A DNA stretch of 64,000 nt from Saccharopolyspora shandongensis (GTDB lineage: Bacteria > Actinomycetota > Actinomycetes > Mycobacteriales > Pseudonocardiaceae). The stretch lies in assembly GCF_900106995.1 (NCBI RefSeq), contig NZ_FNOK01000037.1:34587-98586 (forward strand). Direction: 5' to 3'. This document shows positions 51,800-61,414 of the stretch, piece after piece (the first letter of the stretch is position 1; every line of letters begins with the position of its first letter). The notes under the pieces are model-generated. The model saw only the letters and a program-made list of their open reading frames with translations. It made no database searches and was not told the origin of the DNA. The position numbers and the translations under genes are program-made.

Positions 51800-52252
51800 T
51801 TATTTGGTCGTCGTGGTGCTGGGCTGGTTGGGCGAGTGGAGCAGGACACGGTCGCCGGGCAGTAGGCTGCTGCAGTGCCGGACCGGGGCGGGAAGCCGCA
51901 GATGTCCCTGCTTGGTGATCTTGAACACGCCATGGGTGTCGGTGTGGATGATCAGAAGGCGGCGGCTTTCGCGGATGGCCAGTCGGGTTCCGGGTGTCCA
52001 GCCCAGCGCGCAGAGCACCGCCTGATCGGCGATGCGTCCCCGGCCATCGACTGCCGCCAGCCCGTACACCACGCCACGCTCGTGTGGTGCCGGGACGACG
52101 GGGAGGGGAAGCGCTCGGCGGGTGCCGACGGCCCCAGGGCGTCCTGCCGCCGAGGTGCTGTCCTGTCGCGCAGGTATTGCGGAGGGGACCACCGGCCTGA
52201 TCACGGAGCCGGTCACATCGACCACCCCCACCAGACGTGATGGGGTAGCCAT
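51800..52252 (-). CDS. AbrB/MazE/SpoVT-like DNA-binding protein
   Basis: 150 residues. The C-terminal two thirds carry swapped-hairpin-like strands: GVVYGLAAVDGRGRIADQAV, TRLAIRESRRLLIIHTDTHG, VFKITKQGHLRLPAPVRHCS and LLPGDRVLLHSPN. Related actinobacterial proteins are annotated as AbrB/MazE-domain regulators, usually with a longer C-terminus than the STTTTK end seen here. Target unknown. 52253-52435 has no gene. Confidence 0.6.
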   Translation of the reverse strand: MATPSRLVGVVDVTGSVIRPVVPSAIPARQDSTSAAGRPGAVGTRRALPLPVVPAPHERGVVYGLAAVDGRGRIADQAVLCALGWTPGTRLAIRESRRLLIIHTDTHGVFKITKQGHLRLPAPVRHCSSLLPGDRVLLHSPNQPSTTTTK

Positions 52253-52596
52253 AGGAACGCTGAATCAGCGTATTGGAGTGCCTTCAAAACTGGCACGTCA
52301 GATGTAGCAGGTATGCCACATTTTTGTGTCCGAGGGGGGAGTTGCACACTATCCACCCGGCTCGTGCTTCCCGAAATTGGTTGAGGCAGGGGTATATCGC
52401 TGTCCCGCCTGTTGCCGGCGGACGCGAAAAAATCTGGGTGGGCGGACAGTTCGGTCCGGATCGGCGGACATGAAATCTCCGGATGGGTGGACTTGAGATC
52501 TCCGGGACACGCCTGAACTGCAATGCAGGGAGGGAACCCTCCGGCGGGGTTGGCTCTGATTGCCGATCAATGCCGACCCCGTTCCGGAGGGATCCC

Positions 52597-54092
52597 GTGA
52601 CCAAGTCTGACAGGGAGATCATGGAGATCTTGGAAGCGTTCGACCTCACCCGCTGCGCGCACTCGGCTGCGGAGCTGGCTGGGGTGGACGAGAAGACCGT
52701 GAAGCGTTATGTCGCGATCCGCGACGTTGGGAAGGATCCGCTGGTGAGGACGCGGCGGGCCCGTTCGATTGACCCGTTCCTGGGCAAGATCGAGGAACTG
52801 GTGGACAAGTCCCAGGGTCGGGTGCGGGCGGATGTGGCGCATCAGCGCTTGGTGGCGATGGGGTTCACCGGCACCGACCGCACCACGCGGCGGGCGGTGG
52901 CCGAGGCGAAGGCGGCGTGGAAGGCCGGGCACCGGCGCAAGTACCGGCCCTGGCTGCCTGAGCCGGGCATGTGGTGCCAGTTCGACTGGGGCGAAGGCCC
53001 GCGAGTTGGTGGGCGTCGCACGCAGTTGTTCTGCGCGTGGCTGTCGTGGTCACGATACCGGGTCGTCATCGCGAACTGGGATCAGACGCTGGCACTCTGG
53101 TGTCTTGTGTGGACACGGTGTTGCGCCGATTCGGTGGCGCGCCAACGTATCTGCTGACTGACAACCCGAGGACGGTGACGATCGACCGGGTGGCTGGGGT
53201 TCCGGTGCGGCATCCGGACATCGTTGCGGCAGGCCGGCACTACGGCTGCAAGGTCGAAACGTGTGAGCCGTTCGACCCGGAGTCTAAGGGCGGTTCGGAG
53301 CACACGGTGAAGATCGCCAAGGCGGACCTGGTGCCCACGACCGCGAATCTGCTGCCGGCCTACTCGTCGTTGGCCGAGCTGTCGGACGCGTGTTTCCAGT
53401 GGTGCGAACGCGTCAATGCCCGGGTGCATCGGGAGACCGGGGCGACGCCGGTGGAGCGGCTGGCCGTCGAGCGGCAGCATCTGCATGTGCTGCCGCTCGA
53501 GCCGCACGCGATCGCCCTGGGCGAGGAGCGCCTGGTGGAGACCGATCAGACGATCCGGTTCGGGTCGGTGCGTTACTCCACCCCGGACGGACACCAGGCC
53601 AGCAAGGTCTGGGTTCGGGTGGCCGGTGAAGATCTGGTGATCACCGGCCGGACGTCGGCCGGGCTGGCTGAGATCGCCCGGCACGAGTTGTCCACCCCAG
53701 GCAACCCGCGCATCGTCGACGCCCACTACCCGCACCACCCCGGCGGGAACCTGCCCCGCCCGCCGAAAGTGCGGGCTCGCACCCCGGAAGAGGTCGCGTT
53801 CCTCGCCCTGGGCGAAGGGGCCAGGCGCTGGCTGGTCGAGGCCGCCGCCACCGGGGTGACCCGCATCCGCGTCAAGATGGCTCGCGCGGTCGAGTTGGCC
53901 GCGGTGCTCGGCGCCGACCGGGTCGATGAGGCGCTGGGGCTGGCCGCGATCGCCGGCCGGTTCGCCGAGGCAGACCTCGCCGCGATCTGCGACCACCTCG
54001 CCGCCCGCGGGCCCGCCGACGACGTGGTCCGCGCCGATGAGAACCACTCGGTCCAGCCAGGCACCCGCGGCTGGGAGGTGTTCGGCGCATGA
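52597..54092 (+). pseudogene. istA: IS21 transposase IstA, one-base frameshift
   Basis: GTG 52597 follows GGAGG. N-terminal HTH (ELAGVDEKTVKRYVAIRDVG), then the rve catalytic region QFDWGEGPRVGGRRTQLFCA (first Asp). At 53091-53092 the run reads CTGGCACT where CTGGGCACT is needed; from there the second frame gives GTLVSCVDTVLRRFGGAPTY, LLTDNPRTVT with the second Asp, and the Glu region. The stop overlaps the IstB start. Confidence 0.88.
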
Positions 54093-54861
54093 GCAGCCCC
54101 AAAGCACCCGCCATCCCCGACGAGCTCGACCGGCTACTGCGCCGGATGCGGCTGCCCTACCTGCGCAAGGCCGCGCCCGACGTGCTCGCCACCGCCCGCG
54201 CCCAGCGCTGGGATCCCGCCGAAATGCTGCGCGTCCTGCTCGACGAGGAGGCCACCGGCCGGGCCTCGGCCACCCGCCGACAGCGACGCAAGACCGCGAA
54301 CTTCCCCACCGGCAAGACGTTCTCCACCTGGCAACCCGAGGAATCCTCCATCCCCGAGGCCACCCAGAACGCACTATCCACCCTGGAATGGATCAGCAGG
54401 CACGAGAACCTGGCGGTCGCCGGACCGAGCGGCACCGGCAAAGGCCACTTCGTCGAGGCCCTCGCCCACGCGGCCATCGAAAACGACATGCGCGTCGCAT
54501 GGTTCACCATGGAAACCCTCACCACCGCCGTCGGCAAAGCCAAGGTCGACGGCACCATCGCCCGCGCCATCAGCAAGATCTCGGCTGCGACCTCATCGTT
54601 GTCGACGACATCGGCATGCTGCCCACCGGACAAGACGCCGCCGAAGCGTTCAACCGGATCATCGACGCCGCCTACGAACGCCGCTCCATCGCGGTCACCA
54701 GCAACATCCACCCCAGCGGCTTCGACTCGATCATGCCCAAAACCCTCGCCACCGCGACCGTCGACAGACTCCTGCACCACGCCCACCTGGTCACCACCAA
54801 AGGCGACTCCCACCGACTCGCCGAAGCACTCGCCGGCAAGGGGGTGATCCCCTTGAACTGA
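54089..54861 (+). pseudogene. istB: IS21 helper ATPase IstB, one-base frameshift
   Basis: First frame: RLLRRMRLPYLRKAAPDVLA, then the Walker A motif AVAGPSGTGKGHFVEALAHA. Near 54582 TCGGCTGC occurs where TCGGGCTGC is expected; the second frame continues with Walker B CDLIVVDDIGMLPT, then AVTSNIHPSGFDSIMP and DRLLHHAHLV to the end GVIPLN. Same kind of single G loss as in IstA. Confidence 0.88.
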
Positions 54862-54937
54862 CCATCCCCCGGAGAACTCCTGTCCATCAACCCGGAATCC
54901 TCATGTCCGCCATCCCGGAGGCAGTCCACCCACCCGG

Positions 54938-55503
54938 ACTACCAAACGTCCGTTGACACCTGTCCCGCCGGGAGTCCGCCTGGGACGCATTGATGGGCCG
55001 GGCGGGTTTGCCTTGTGAGCTGTGAAAAAGCCGACTGGTGCACGGTCGGGACAGGTGCTGTCGGGTGTCCCAACGTGTGCCCGAACAGCCCCCGTGGCCC
55101 TTGTAGCGGGTGCTCGGTTTCGGGACACGGTTACCTGTCCCGCTACAGCTATGTGGGGAACGTCGCTGCCCTGGTGTGGAGGGTCCAGACGGCGCACAAG
55201 ATCAACCCAAAGTACCTCCGCTACCACCGCGAGCCACACAGCTTTAGGGACAACGGCTGATCCTTGCCCGTACCCAAGGAAGGATCTCCATCCGCCGTCG
55301 AGTAGCGGCCTCTTCGACAGGAAAGACGTGATCAAGCGCTTAAGCTGGCATTTGCTGAGGACCCAGTGGTGACGACCGCTCACACCCCGCACCCAGCGAC
55401 ACCCGGAACCAGCGGCCGTAAAGCCCCTCGCAACCGGAGGGCAAGGGCCGACACCCACCCCAGCGCCTGCGCTGGAGCTCTCCTCCTGCCAGTCGTCGAA
55501 GTG
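54938..55503. other. Gap without a supported gene
   Basis: Between the IS21 right end and the zinc-ribbon gene. Several weak frames, none with family features. A CGGGACA-type motif recurs (near 55048 and 55118), which may be IS debris. The promoter for the following lower-GC gene should be here. Confidence 0.35.
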
Positions 55504-56358
55504 ATGTCTGGTAACAACTGGGGCGCAGAAAACGACGCTTGCAACGTGATCTCTCGCTACGCGATCCTCTGCCGAGGCTGCCAAGAGCGATTTGTCATTC
55601 ATCTTACGGTAGCACCCAGCAACTTGACGCGCTTCTATTTACCATGCCCAGCGTGCCGTGTGCCTATCCGAGGACGCATGCAGGGAAACGAATTGAAAAC
55701 ACTTAAGGTTGATTTCGACGCCGAAATGCTCAACAGTGAGCCAGAGTCGAAACTCGCCGTTACCGTCGATCCTCATGTTCCGAGTAATTTTATGGCTGCG
55801 GAAATGGGCGAATTTGGTTCCGCGCCGACCATGACCCTCCTTCATCTCGCCGGTGAGAGCAACGTTACGAACCTATTCACGCACCTCAAGCGAGCACGTT
55901 TCGCCGCCGAGAAGCTTTGGCCGGAGGTTCGACGCATATACGAGTACTATTTGGAGGGCGACTGGGCGCGCTTTAACGCCTCTGGTGCCAACCTCCTCAG
56001 AGAGGAGTGGCAACCAGCGCATACGTGCCACGAGAGGTCATTAGCGGCACATAGGGCAGTCGAGATCGTACTTGCTCAGATCGTTGACGACAGGCACCTG
56101 GCGACTGCGAGATTTCTTCTGCGGTACCAACGCAAACATTACGCAGCTTTGCGAAACCTCAAGTATCGGTCTTTTATAGGGAAAGAAATAGATTCAGGAA
56201 CTATTGGCCTGCTTCAACGCTACACTTTCGATACTCTCGAATTGTTTATCTCGAAATTCGATTCTTGGGAGATGGGCCAGTTGCGTCGACTCATACCGGA
56301 CGAGCGCCACAGCCTGCTTAATGAGCCGTTCCGAGTAACGGTTCGCGACGCTGTGTGA
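55504..56358 (+). CDS. Lower-GC hypothetical with N-terminal zinc ribbon
   Basis: 284 residues from ATG 55504. Two Cys pairs (LCRGCQERF and LPCPACRVP) form a zinc-ribbon at residues 20-55. The rest is helical and rich in Phe, Tyr, Leu and His (FTHLKRARFAAEKLWPEVRR; IYEYYLEGDWARFN; ARFLLRYQRKHYAALRNLKY; TFDTLELFISKFDSWEMGQL) with no motif I recognise. Codon use includes many A/T-ending codons (TTT, TTA, ATA), unlike neighbours, so recent acquisition is likely. It is boxed between IS21 and an IS5-type element and could be a defence or regulatory cargo gene (speculation). Confidence 0.65.
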   Translation: MSGNNWGAENDACNVISRYAILCRGCQERFVIHLTVAPSNLTRFYLPCPACRVPIRGRMQGNELKTLKVDFDAEMLNSEPESKLAVTVDPHVPSNFMAAEMGEFGSAPTMTLLHLAGESNVTNLFTHLKRARFAAEKLWPEVRRIYEYYLEGDWARFNASGANLLREEWQPAHTCHERSLAAHRAVEIVLAQIVDDRHLATARFLLRYQRKHYAALRNLKYRSFIGKEIDSGTIGLLQRYTFDTLELFISKFDSWEMGQLRRLIPDERHSLLNEPFRVTVRDAV

Positions 56359-56450
56359 TCTTGGGGCGCGCCGAGCGGGGATGCGTGTGAAGACGCGGGA
56401 TCCCTGCTACGAAGTGGTCTTCTCTCAGATCAACTTCACAGGGACCCCGC

Positions 56451-57278
56451 GTGTCTACGAGTGTCACATGTACCGCTGTTCTGGAGGTATCCGAGGACAG
56501 CGTCTTGTTCCTGTCCGGACTGCCGCACGCCGAGCGTCTCCGGCGGGGTACCCGCAAGGGACGGCGTGCGATGGGGACCTGCAAGCAGGCCGTTTTGGTG
56601 CTGCGCTGGTTCCTGGAAGACACCCGGATGGCGGTGCGGGCCAGGGACAACGCCGTCGCCTTGTCGACGGCGTATGAGTACCGGGACGAGGGCATTTCGG
56701 TGCTCGCCGCGCGCCGGCCGTCGCTGCACGGGGCGCTGCTGACGGCCAAGGCGGCTGGTCACTCGCATGTGATCGTGGACGGCACGCTGATCCACACCGA
56801 CCGGATCTCCACCCCAGGCCCCATCCGCGGGGTGGATTTGTGGTGGAGCGGCAAGCACCGCCATCACGGCGGGAACATTCAGGTTGTCTCCGCCCCGGAC
56901 GGATGGCCGCTGTGGACCTCCGACGTGCGACCCGGCCGGGAGCACGACATGAGTGCCGCCCGCGCCGACCCCGAACTGCTCACGCGGATCACCGACTGGA
57001 TCACCGACGGCGCTCTCGCCCTTGCCGACCTCGGCTATGAAGGCGAGCCCGAGACCTTCACGATCCCGTGTAAGAAGCCCAAAGACGAGCAACTCACCAT
57101 CGACCAACAGTCCTACAACGCCATCCACGGCGCCCTGCGCTGCCTCGGCGAGCGCGCCAACTCGCTACTCAAGACCACCTATAGGGCTCTACGTCGCTAC
57201 CGCGGCTGCCCCTGGCGCCTCGGCGACATCGTCGCCGCCCTGGTCCTGCTCCACCACGAACACGGCCGCACCACATGA
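56451..57278 (+). CDS. IS5-family (HARBI1-like) transposase, apparently intact
   Basis: 275 residues from GTG 56451. N-terminal HTH (GTCKQAVLVLRWFLEDTRMA; NAVALSTAYEYRDEGI), DDE domain with IVDGTLIHTDR (first Asp), WTSDVRPGREHDMSA and LADLGYEGEP (second Asp), and ALRCLGERANSLLKTTYRAL (Glu). No frameshift, unlike the other IS elements here. Clear terminal repeats were not resolved; a TGATCAA/TTGATCA hairpin at 57276-57294 marks the right side. Confidence 0.85.
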   Translation: MSTSVTCTAVLEVSEDSVLFLSGLPHAERLRRGTRKGRRAMGTCKQAVLVLRWFLEDTRMAVRARDNAVALSTAYEYRDEGISVLAARRPSLHGALLTAKAAGHSHVIVDGTLIHTDRISTPGPIRGVDLWWSGKHRHHGGNIQVVSAPDGWPLWTSDVRPGREHDMSAARADPELLTRITDWITDGALALADLGYEGEPETFTIPCKKPKDEQLTIDQQSYNAIHGALRCLGERANSLLKTTYRALRRYRGCPWRLGDIVAALVLLHHEHGRTT

Positions 57279-57460
57279 TCAACCAAATTGATCACACAAC
57301 GTCACGGGAGGTTACGCGGAAAGGCTCAATGGCGGAGGTAGCATCGGTGGGCCAGAAGTTGGGGGCGATCACCCAGCCTGTACCGTCGGACACTCGGGAC
57401 TAAAGGCACTGGGGGCAGCGAATTCCCAGCCCTAGCCTTCTGGCTCTGATTCAGACAGAA

Positions 57461-57691
57461 GTGATCATTGGCGATCAGACCTGGGTGTTCGAAACAACAC
57501 GGATCGGACTTGATCCGATCTCCGGCGAGGATGAGTACGAGACGGCCGTGACCGAGCCGGGTGACCGTATCTCCAAGCCCGTCCGGTACTGCTTGACGTC
57601 AGAACGGGCCCACGAGGTCCATCAGACGTTCGTGAACGCGTTGACCGCAACCACGAACGCCGTCACTGTCGCGAGCCGATCGCTCCCTTAG
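57461..57691 (+). CDS. Possible small hypothetical protein (76 aa)
   Basis: GTG 57461 opens a frame with even composition (IIGDQTWVFETTRIGLDPIS, GDEDEY-like acidic stretch, SKPVRYCLTSERAHEVHQTF). No ribosome site is clear and no family is recognised. 57295-57460 and 57692-58049 show no other gene. Confidence 0.35.
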   Translation: MIIGDQTWVFETTRIGLDPISGEDEYETAVTEPGDRISKPVRYCLTSERAHEVHQTFVNALTATTNAVTVASRSLP

Positions 57692-58049
57692 CCGAGGTGA
57701 CCAGCTCGGCAACGTGCCCAACACTGTGTTGTCCGGCTTGCCCAGCTGCACCTGTGGTCAAGGTGACCATGCCGGATTTAGTTCTCGGCTTTGACAGTCA
57801 CTCCGCCTGGCTCCGGGCCGCCTGTCTCCCGCTTCGCGCCCGGCTTGGACCGCCTGCAAGGCGAACTGGATCAACCACCCCGCCGCGAATGTTGATCACA
57901 GCGCTTATGCGAAGCGTCGCACACGCAACTATCCACAGTGGCCCCAATGGGCATGGGTTTGGGCATGAACGGTCGCCGATCATGCCCACAGAGCACCATG
58001 AGAGCGAGATCACACGCCCAATGACCAGGCGATACACCAGAGCCACAGC

Positions 58050-58101
58050 GTGAAGCCGACTCAAAATCCGTACAGTGTGCGTTCGAATCGCACCGGGGGC
58101 A
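58050..58101 (+). tRNA. tRNA 3' fragment (anticodon loop to T-arm), attachment-site-like scar
   Basis: CTCAAAA at 58060-58066 looks like an anticodon loop (CAA), followed by a perfect T-arm GTGCG-TTCGAAT-CGCAC (58077-58093) and an acceptor-like CGGGGGCA. The 5' acceptor that should pair with GGGGGCA is absent upstream and the anticodon stem has a mismatch, so this is not a working tRNA. A 3' tRNA piece is what integration of an element at a tRNA gene leaves behind. Confidence 0.45.
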
Positions 58102-58171
58102 CTTTGTTGACCAGGCGAAACAGCCGGGCATACGGAACCGGCTGGATTCGTGCGCTGCCTGGGGATCACGG

Positions 58172-58935
58172 TCACTTCGGTGGCATTCGTAGGGCTCCGT
58201 CGAGGCGGATTACCTCGCCGTTGATCATCTGGTTGTCGATGATGTGTGCGGCGAGCGAGGCGAACTCTTCCGGTGTGCCGAGCCGGGGCGGATGGGGTAC
58301 GCGCTGTTCGAGGGTTTTCCGTGCTTTGTCGGGAAGGCCGAGCATGAGGGGTGTGGCGAAGATGCCCGGGGCGATGGTGTTCACGCGGATCCCGTGTTCG
58401 GCCAGGTCACGCGCGGCGCTGAGCGTCAGCGCGGTGATACCGCCTTTGCTGGCGGCATAAGCGGCTTGGCCGATCTGGCCGTCGTAGGCGGAGATCGAGG
58501 AGGTCATGATCACGGCGCCTCGGTCGCCGTCGACCGGTTCGTTCGCGGACATCCGCGCGGCGGCGAGTCTGAGCACGTTGACCGTGCCGACGAGGTTGAT
58601 GTCCAGCACCTGTTTGAACTCGTCGAGCGAGAGCGGGCCGCCGCTTCCCAGGATCCGCCCCGGTGTCGCGATCCCGGCGCACGTGATGACCACTCGCAGC
58701 CCGCCGAATCCTCAGCGGCATCGAGTGCACGTGACACTCCCGCTTCTTCTCGAACATCGGCGGGCACGAAAACCGCGCGTTCTCCGAGGGCGTCAGCTAG
58801 CGACTGACCTGAGGAGCAGGGCAGGTCGGCGATGACGACCGAAGCGCCTTCGCGGTACAGGCGCCGCACGGTCGCTTCGCCGAGACCAGAAGCACCTCCA
58901 GTCACCACAGCCGCCGTTGTCGGATCAATGCGCAT
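58172..58935 (-). pseudogene. SDR dehydrogenase (3-hydroxyacyl-CoA dehydrogenase-like), one-base frameshift
   Basis: N-part from ATG 58935: TTAAVVTGGASGLGEATVRR, VVIADLPCSSGQSLAD. Phase is lost near 58705 (GAGGATTCGGCGGG, where one more base before TTCGGC would restore it). The second frame continues VVITCAGIATPGRI, INLVGTVNVLRLAAARM, MTSSISAYDGQIGQAAYAAS (catalytic Ser, Tyr and Lys) and APGIFATPLM. It resembles HSD10-type enzymes of beta-oxidation. It is last in the CoA operon, 47 bp from the ligase stop. Either a recent mutation or a sequence error. Confidence 0.8.
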
Positions 58936-58982
58936 GTTTCTCCTGGAATCGCGTGGGTTTCGGAAGCTGGCGAGTGCGTTCG

Positions 58983-60566
58983 TCAGTCAGCGTGAAGCTC
59001 GCGCAGTTTGAACCGCTGCACCTTCCCGCTGGGTGTCTTGGGGAGCGCGTCCACGAACCGGATCAGTCGGGGGTAGGCATGGGCCGAGTAACGCTCGCGC
59101 ACGTGCGCCTGAAGCTCCCGAACGAGGTCGTCTCCGGGCTCGGCACCTTCGAGGAGAACGGCATAGGCCACCACGATTTCGCCGCGCACACCGTCCGGGT
59201 CCTTCTGCCCCACCACGGCGACGTCGGCGACAGCGGGGTGGGTGATCAGCACGCTCTCCACGTCGAACGGTCCAATCCGGTATCCGGCGGCCAGGATGAC
59301 GTCGTCGTCCCGTGCGGTGAAGAAGAAGTAGCCGTCCTCATCGACACGTCCGGTGTCGCCGGTGAGGTACCAGGCGCCGTCCCCGGTGAAGCGCTCGTCG
59401 GTGCGCTCGGGCTCTCCCCGGTACCCGGTGAACCAGAACAGCGGACTCTTGGTCGACACCGCGATCCGTCCGTCGACGACGTCGGCGACGATGCCCGGCA
59501 GCTGCTGTCCCATCGACGCGTCCTTGAGCGGACGTGCCACGTTCTCGTGCGCGCAGTTGCCGATGACCATGCCCAGTTCGGTCTGCCCGTAGTGGTCGCG
59601 GATCTCGACGTCGAGGGTCTCGCGCGCCCACCGCACGATGTCAGGTGTCAGTGGCTCTCCCGCCGAACACGCACGCCGCAGCCGCACGCCCTCGACGAGG
59701 CCGCTGCGGCCGATGGCCCGGTACATGGTGGGTGCACCGGCGAAGTTGGTCACCGCCTGCCGTCGCAGGACCTCCGTGGTGAGCTCGGGGGTGAATCCGG
59801 CGTCCACCAGCAGGTTGCGCCGGGCCGCGGCCAGTGGTGTGACGATGCCGTAGTAGAGGCCGTAGGCCCACCCGGGGTCGGCCGCGTTCCAGTGCACGTC
59901 GTCCGCCGTGACGTCCATGGCGAAGTGCATGTACGACCGGAACCCGGCTATCGCCCGTACCGGCACCGGAACGCCCTTCGGCCGCCCCGTCGTGCCGCTG
60001 GTGTAGAGCTGCAGGAATGTGCCGTCGCCGCCAACCGTCTCCCGCCCGGTGTGGGGTTCACGGTCGGCAGCGGCCCGCTCCAACTGGTCGACGTCGAGTG
60101 CCGTGATCCCGGGAATCGGGTCGACCTTGGCACGCTGCGCGCGGTCGGTGATCACGAGCTCGGCGCCGGCCGCCTCGACGCGCAGCTGGACGGCTCCGGT
60201 GGCGAACGCGGTGAACAGCGGCACGTGGACCGCACCGAGGCGCCAGATCGCCACGAGCGTGACGATGAGTTCCGGTCGTTTTCCCATGAGCACCGGCACT
60301 CTGCTGCCGCGCCGCAATTCGTGGTCGGCGAGCACGGTGGCGAGTCGGCGGGAACGCTCGGCGAGCTCACCGAAGGTCAGGTCGTGCGTCCGCAGGTCGG
60401 CGTCGACGAAGGTGAAGGCGACCGCATTCGGGTCGTGCCGGTCGCACAGCAGCCACGCGACGTCGGCGTCCCGTGCGTCGTACTCGGCGAGCCAACCTTC
60501 GATGGTTGGACGGGTGTCGCTGGTCAACGCTGCCTCCCGCGGGCTGGTTCGGGATGGATTCGTCAC
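58983..60566 (-). CDS. AMP-forming acyl/aryl-CoA ligase 2
   Basis: 527 residues from GTG 60566, which overlaps the hydratase stop (GTGA); a TTG at 60527 with GGGAGG five bases ahead is an equally good start (514 residues). Adenylate-forming signature LYTSGTTGRPKGVPVPVRAI; RDHYGQTELGMVIGN; WYLTGDTGRVDEDGYFFF; catalytic Lys in PKTPSGKVQRFKLREL. FAGAPTMYRAIGRSGL resembles medium-chain acyl- or benzoate-CoA ligases. It would activate a carboxylic acid to its CoA ester. Confidence 0.9.
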   Translation of the reverse strand: MTNPSRTSPREAALTSDTRPTIEGWLAEYDARDADVAWLLCDRHDPNAVAFTFVDADLRTHDLTFGELAERSRRLATVLADHELRRGSRVPVLMGKRPELIVTLVAIWRLGAVHVPLFTAFATGAVQLRVEAAGAELVITDRAQRAKVDPIPGITALDVDQLERAAADREPHTGRETVGGDGTFLQLYTSGTTGRPKGVPVPVRAIAGFRSYMHFAMDVTADDVHWNAADPGWAYGLYYGIVTPLAAARRNLLVDAGFTPELTTEVLRRQAVTNFAGAPTMYRAIGRSGLVEGVRLRRACSAGEPLTPDIVRWARETLDVEIRDHYGQTELGMVIGNCAHENVARPLKDASMGQQLPGIVADVVDGRIAVSTKSPLFWFTGYRGEPERTDERFTGDGAWYLTGDTGRVDEDGYFFFTARDDDVILAAGYRIGPFDVESVLITHPAVADVAVVGQKDPDGVRGEIVVAYAVLLEGAEPGDDLVRELQAHVRERYSAHAYPRLIRFVDALPKTPSGKVQRFKLRELHAD

Positions 60567-61414
60567 GGCGCACGCTCCGGCGCCTGGCGGGACAGCGCCC
60601 GGATCGTGTCGACACCACCGGGGTCGATGATGTCGCCGTGGCGGGAGAGGTTGTTGGCGTGCCCGGCGATGTGCAGGGCGAACGCCGACTCCAGCGCCAC
60701 GTCCTGGCCTTGGGCGGCGAGGCTGTTGTTGACGCTGGACTTCGCCAGCCGCAGCGCGTACTCGGGCATGCGTGCGATCCGCCGTGCGAGGTCGAGGGTG
60801 AAGTCCGCGAGGTCGTCGTCGGGGACCACGTGGTTGACCATGCCCAGCCGATGTGCGTCCGCAGCAGTCACAGGAGCGCCGGTGAACAGCATTTCCTTGG
60901 CCTTGCGCGCGCCCACCTCCCACACGTGGGTGAAGTACTCCGCACCGTTGAGCCCGAATGCCGCTACCGGATCAGAGAAGGTCGCCGATTCGCCGGCCAC
61001 GATCAGGTCCATCGGCCACAACAGCATCAGCGCTCCGGCGATGCAACGCCCGTGGGCCTGGGCGATCGTGGGTTTGGGCAGATCGCGCCACCGGCGGCAC
61101 ATTCCCAGATAGGCCTCGCATTCGAACGCGTGCCTGCCCTCGACCCCGTCGGCGTCGAAAGCGCCCTCGAGGGTGGCCACGGACGGCCCGGGAATCCTCG
61201 AGTCGCGTTCGTTGAGATCATGTCCGGCGGAGAAGTCGGGTCCCGCACCAGCCAGGATGATCACCCGGACTGTCCGGTCCCGGACCGCGATCGCCAGCGC
61301 CTCGTCGAGGTCGTAGAGCATCTGGGGGTTCTGCGCGTTGCGACGCTCGGGCCGGTTCAGCACCACCCGCGCGATACCGGTCTCCGGGCTCTCGAGAAGC
61401 ACGGACGAACTCAT
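60563..61414 (-). CDS. Enoyl-CoA hydratase/isomerase (crotonase) family
   Basis: 283 residues. Crotonase fold: VVLNRPERRNAQNPQMLYDL; oxyanion-hole segment FSAGHDLNERD; AQAHGRCIAGALMLLWPMDL with the second oxyanion Gly; FSDPVAAFGLNGAEYFTHVW. The usual GxxxGGG is replaced by CIAGALM, as in actinobacterial members of uncertain substrate. ATG 61414 overlaps the upstream ligase stop (ATGA). Acts on a CoA ester made by the ligases in this operon. Confidence 0.88.
   Translation of the reverse strand: MSSSVLLESPETGIARVVLNRPERRNAQNPQMLYDLDEALAIAVRDRTVRVIILAGAGPDFSAGHDLNERDSRIPGPSVATLEGAFDADGVEGRHAFECEAYLGMCRRWRDLPKPTIAQAHGRCIAGALMLLWPMDLIVAGESATFSDPVAAFGLNGAEYFTHVWEVGARKAKEMLFTGAPVTAADAHRLGMVNHVVPDDDLADFTLDLARRIARMPEYALRLAKSSVNNSLAAQGQDVALESAFALHIAGHANNLSRHGDIIDPGGVDTIRALSRQAPERAP

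Larger units (their letters stand above)
52436..54937 (+). mobile_element. IS21-family insertion sequence, inactivated
   Basis: About 2.5 kb. Both ends carry multiple related repeats as usual for IS21: left 52436-52507 (GGGCGGAC, GGCGGACATGA, GGGTGGACTT with CTCCGG blocks) and right 54867-54937 in inverted orientation (CCGGAG blocks, TCATGTCCGCC, GTCCACCCACCC). It holds istA and istB in the standard overlapping order; each has a one-base frameshift. Ends are approximate; no target duplication was identified. Confidence 0.8.

Noticed and set aside
57798..58175. Minus-strand frame reading GAIRTHTVRI
   Set aside because: This peptide pattern is the antisense translation of a tRNA 3' end; it is explained by the tRNA fragment at 58050-58101.
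58917..61112. Open frame of 731 codons opposite the ligase and hydratase
   Set aside because: Spans two real genes on the other strand without any motif; shadow.
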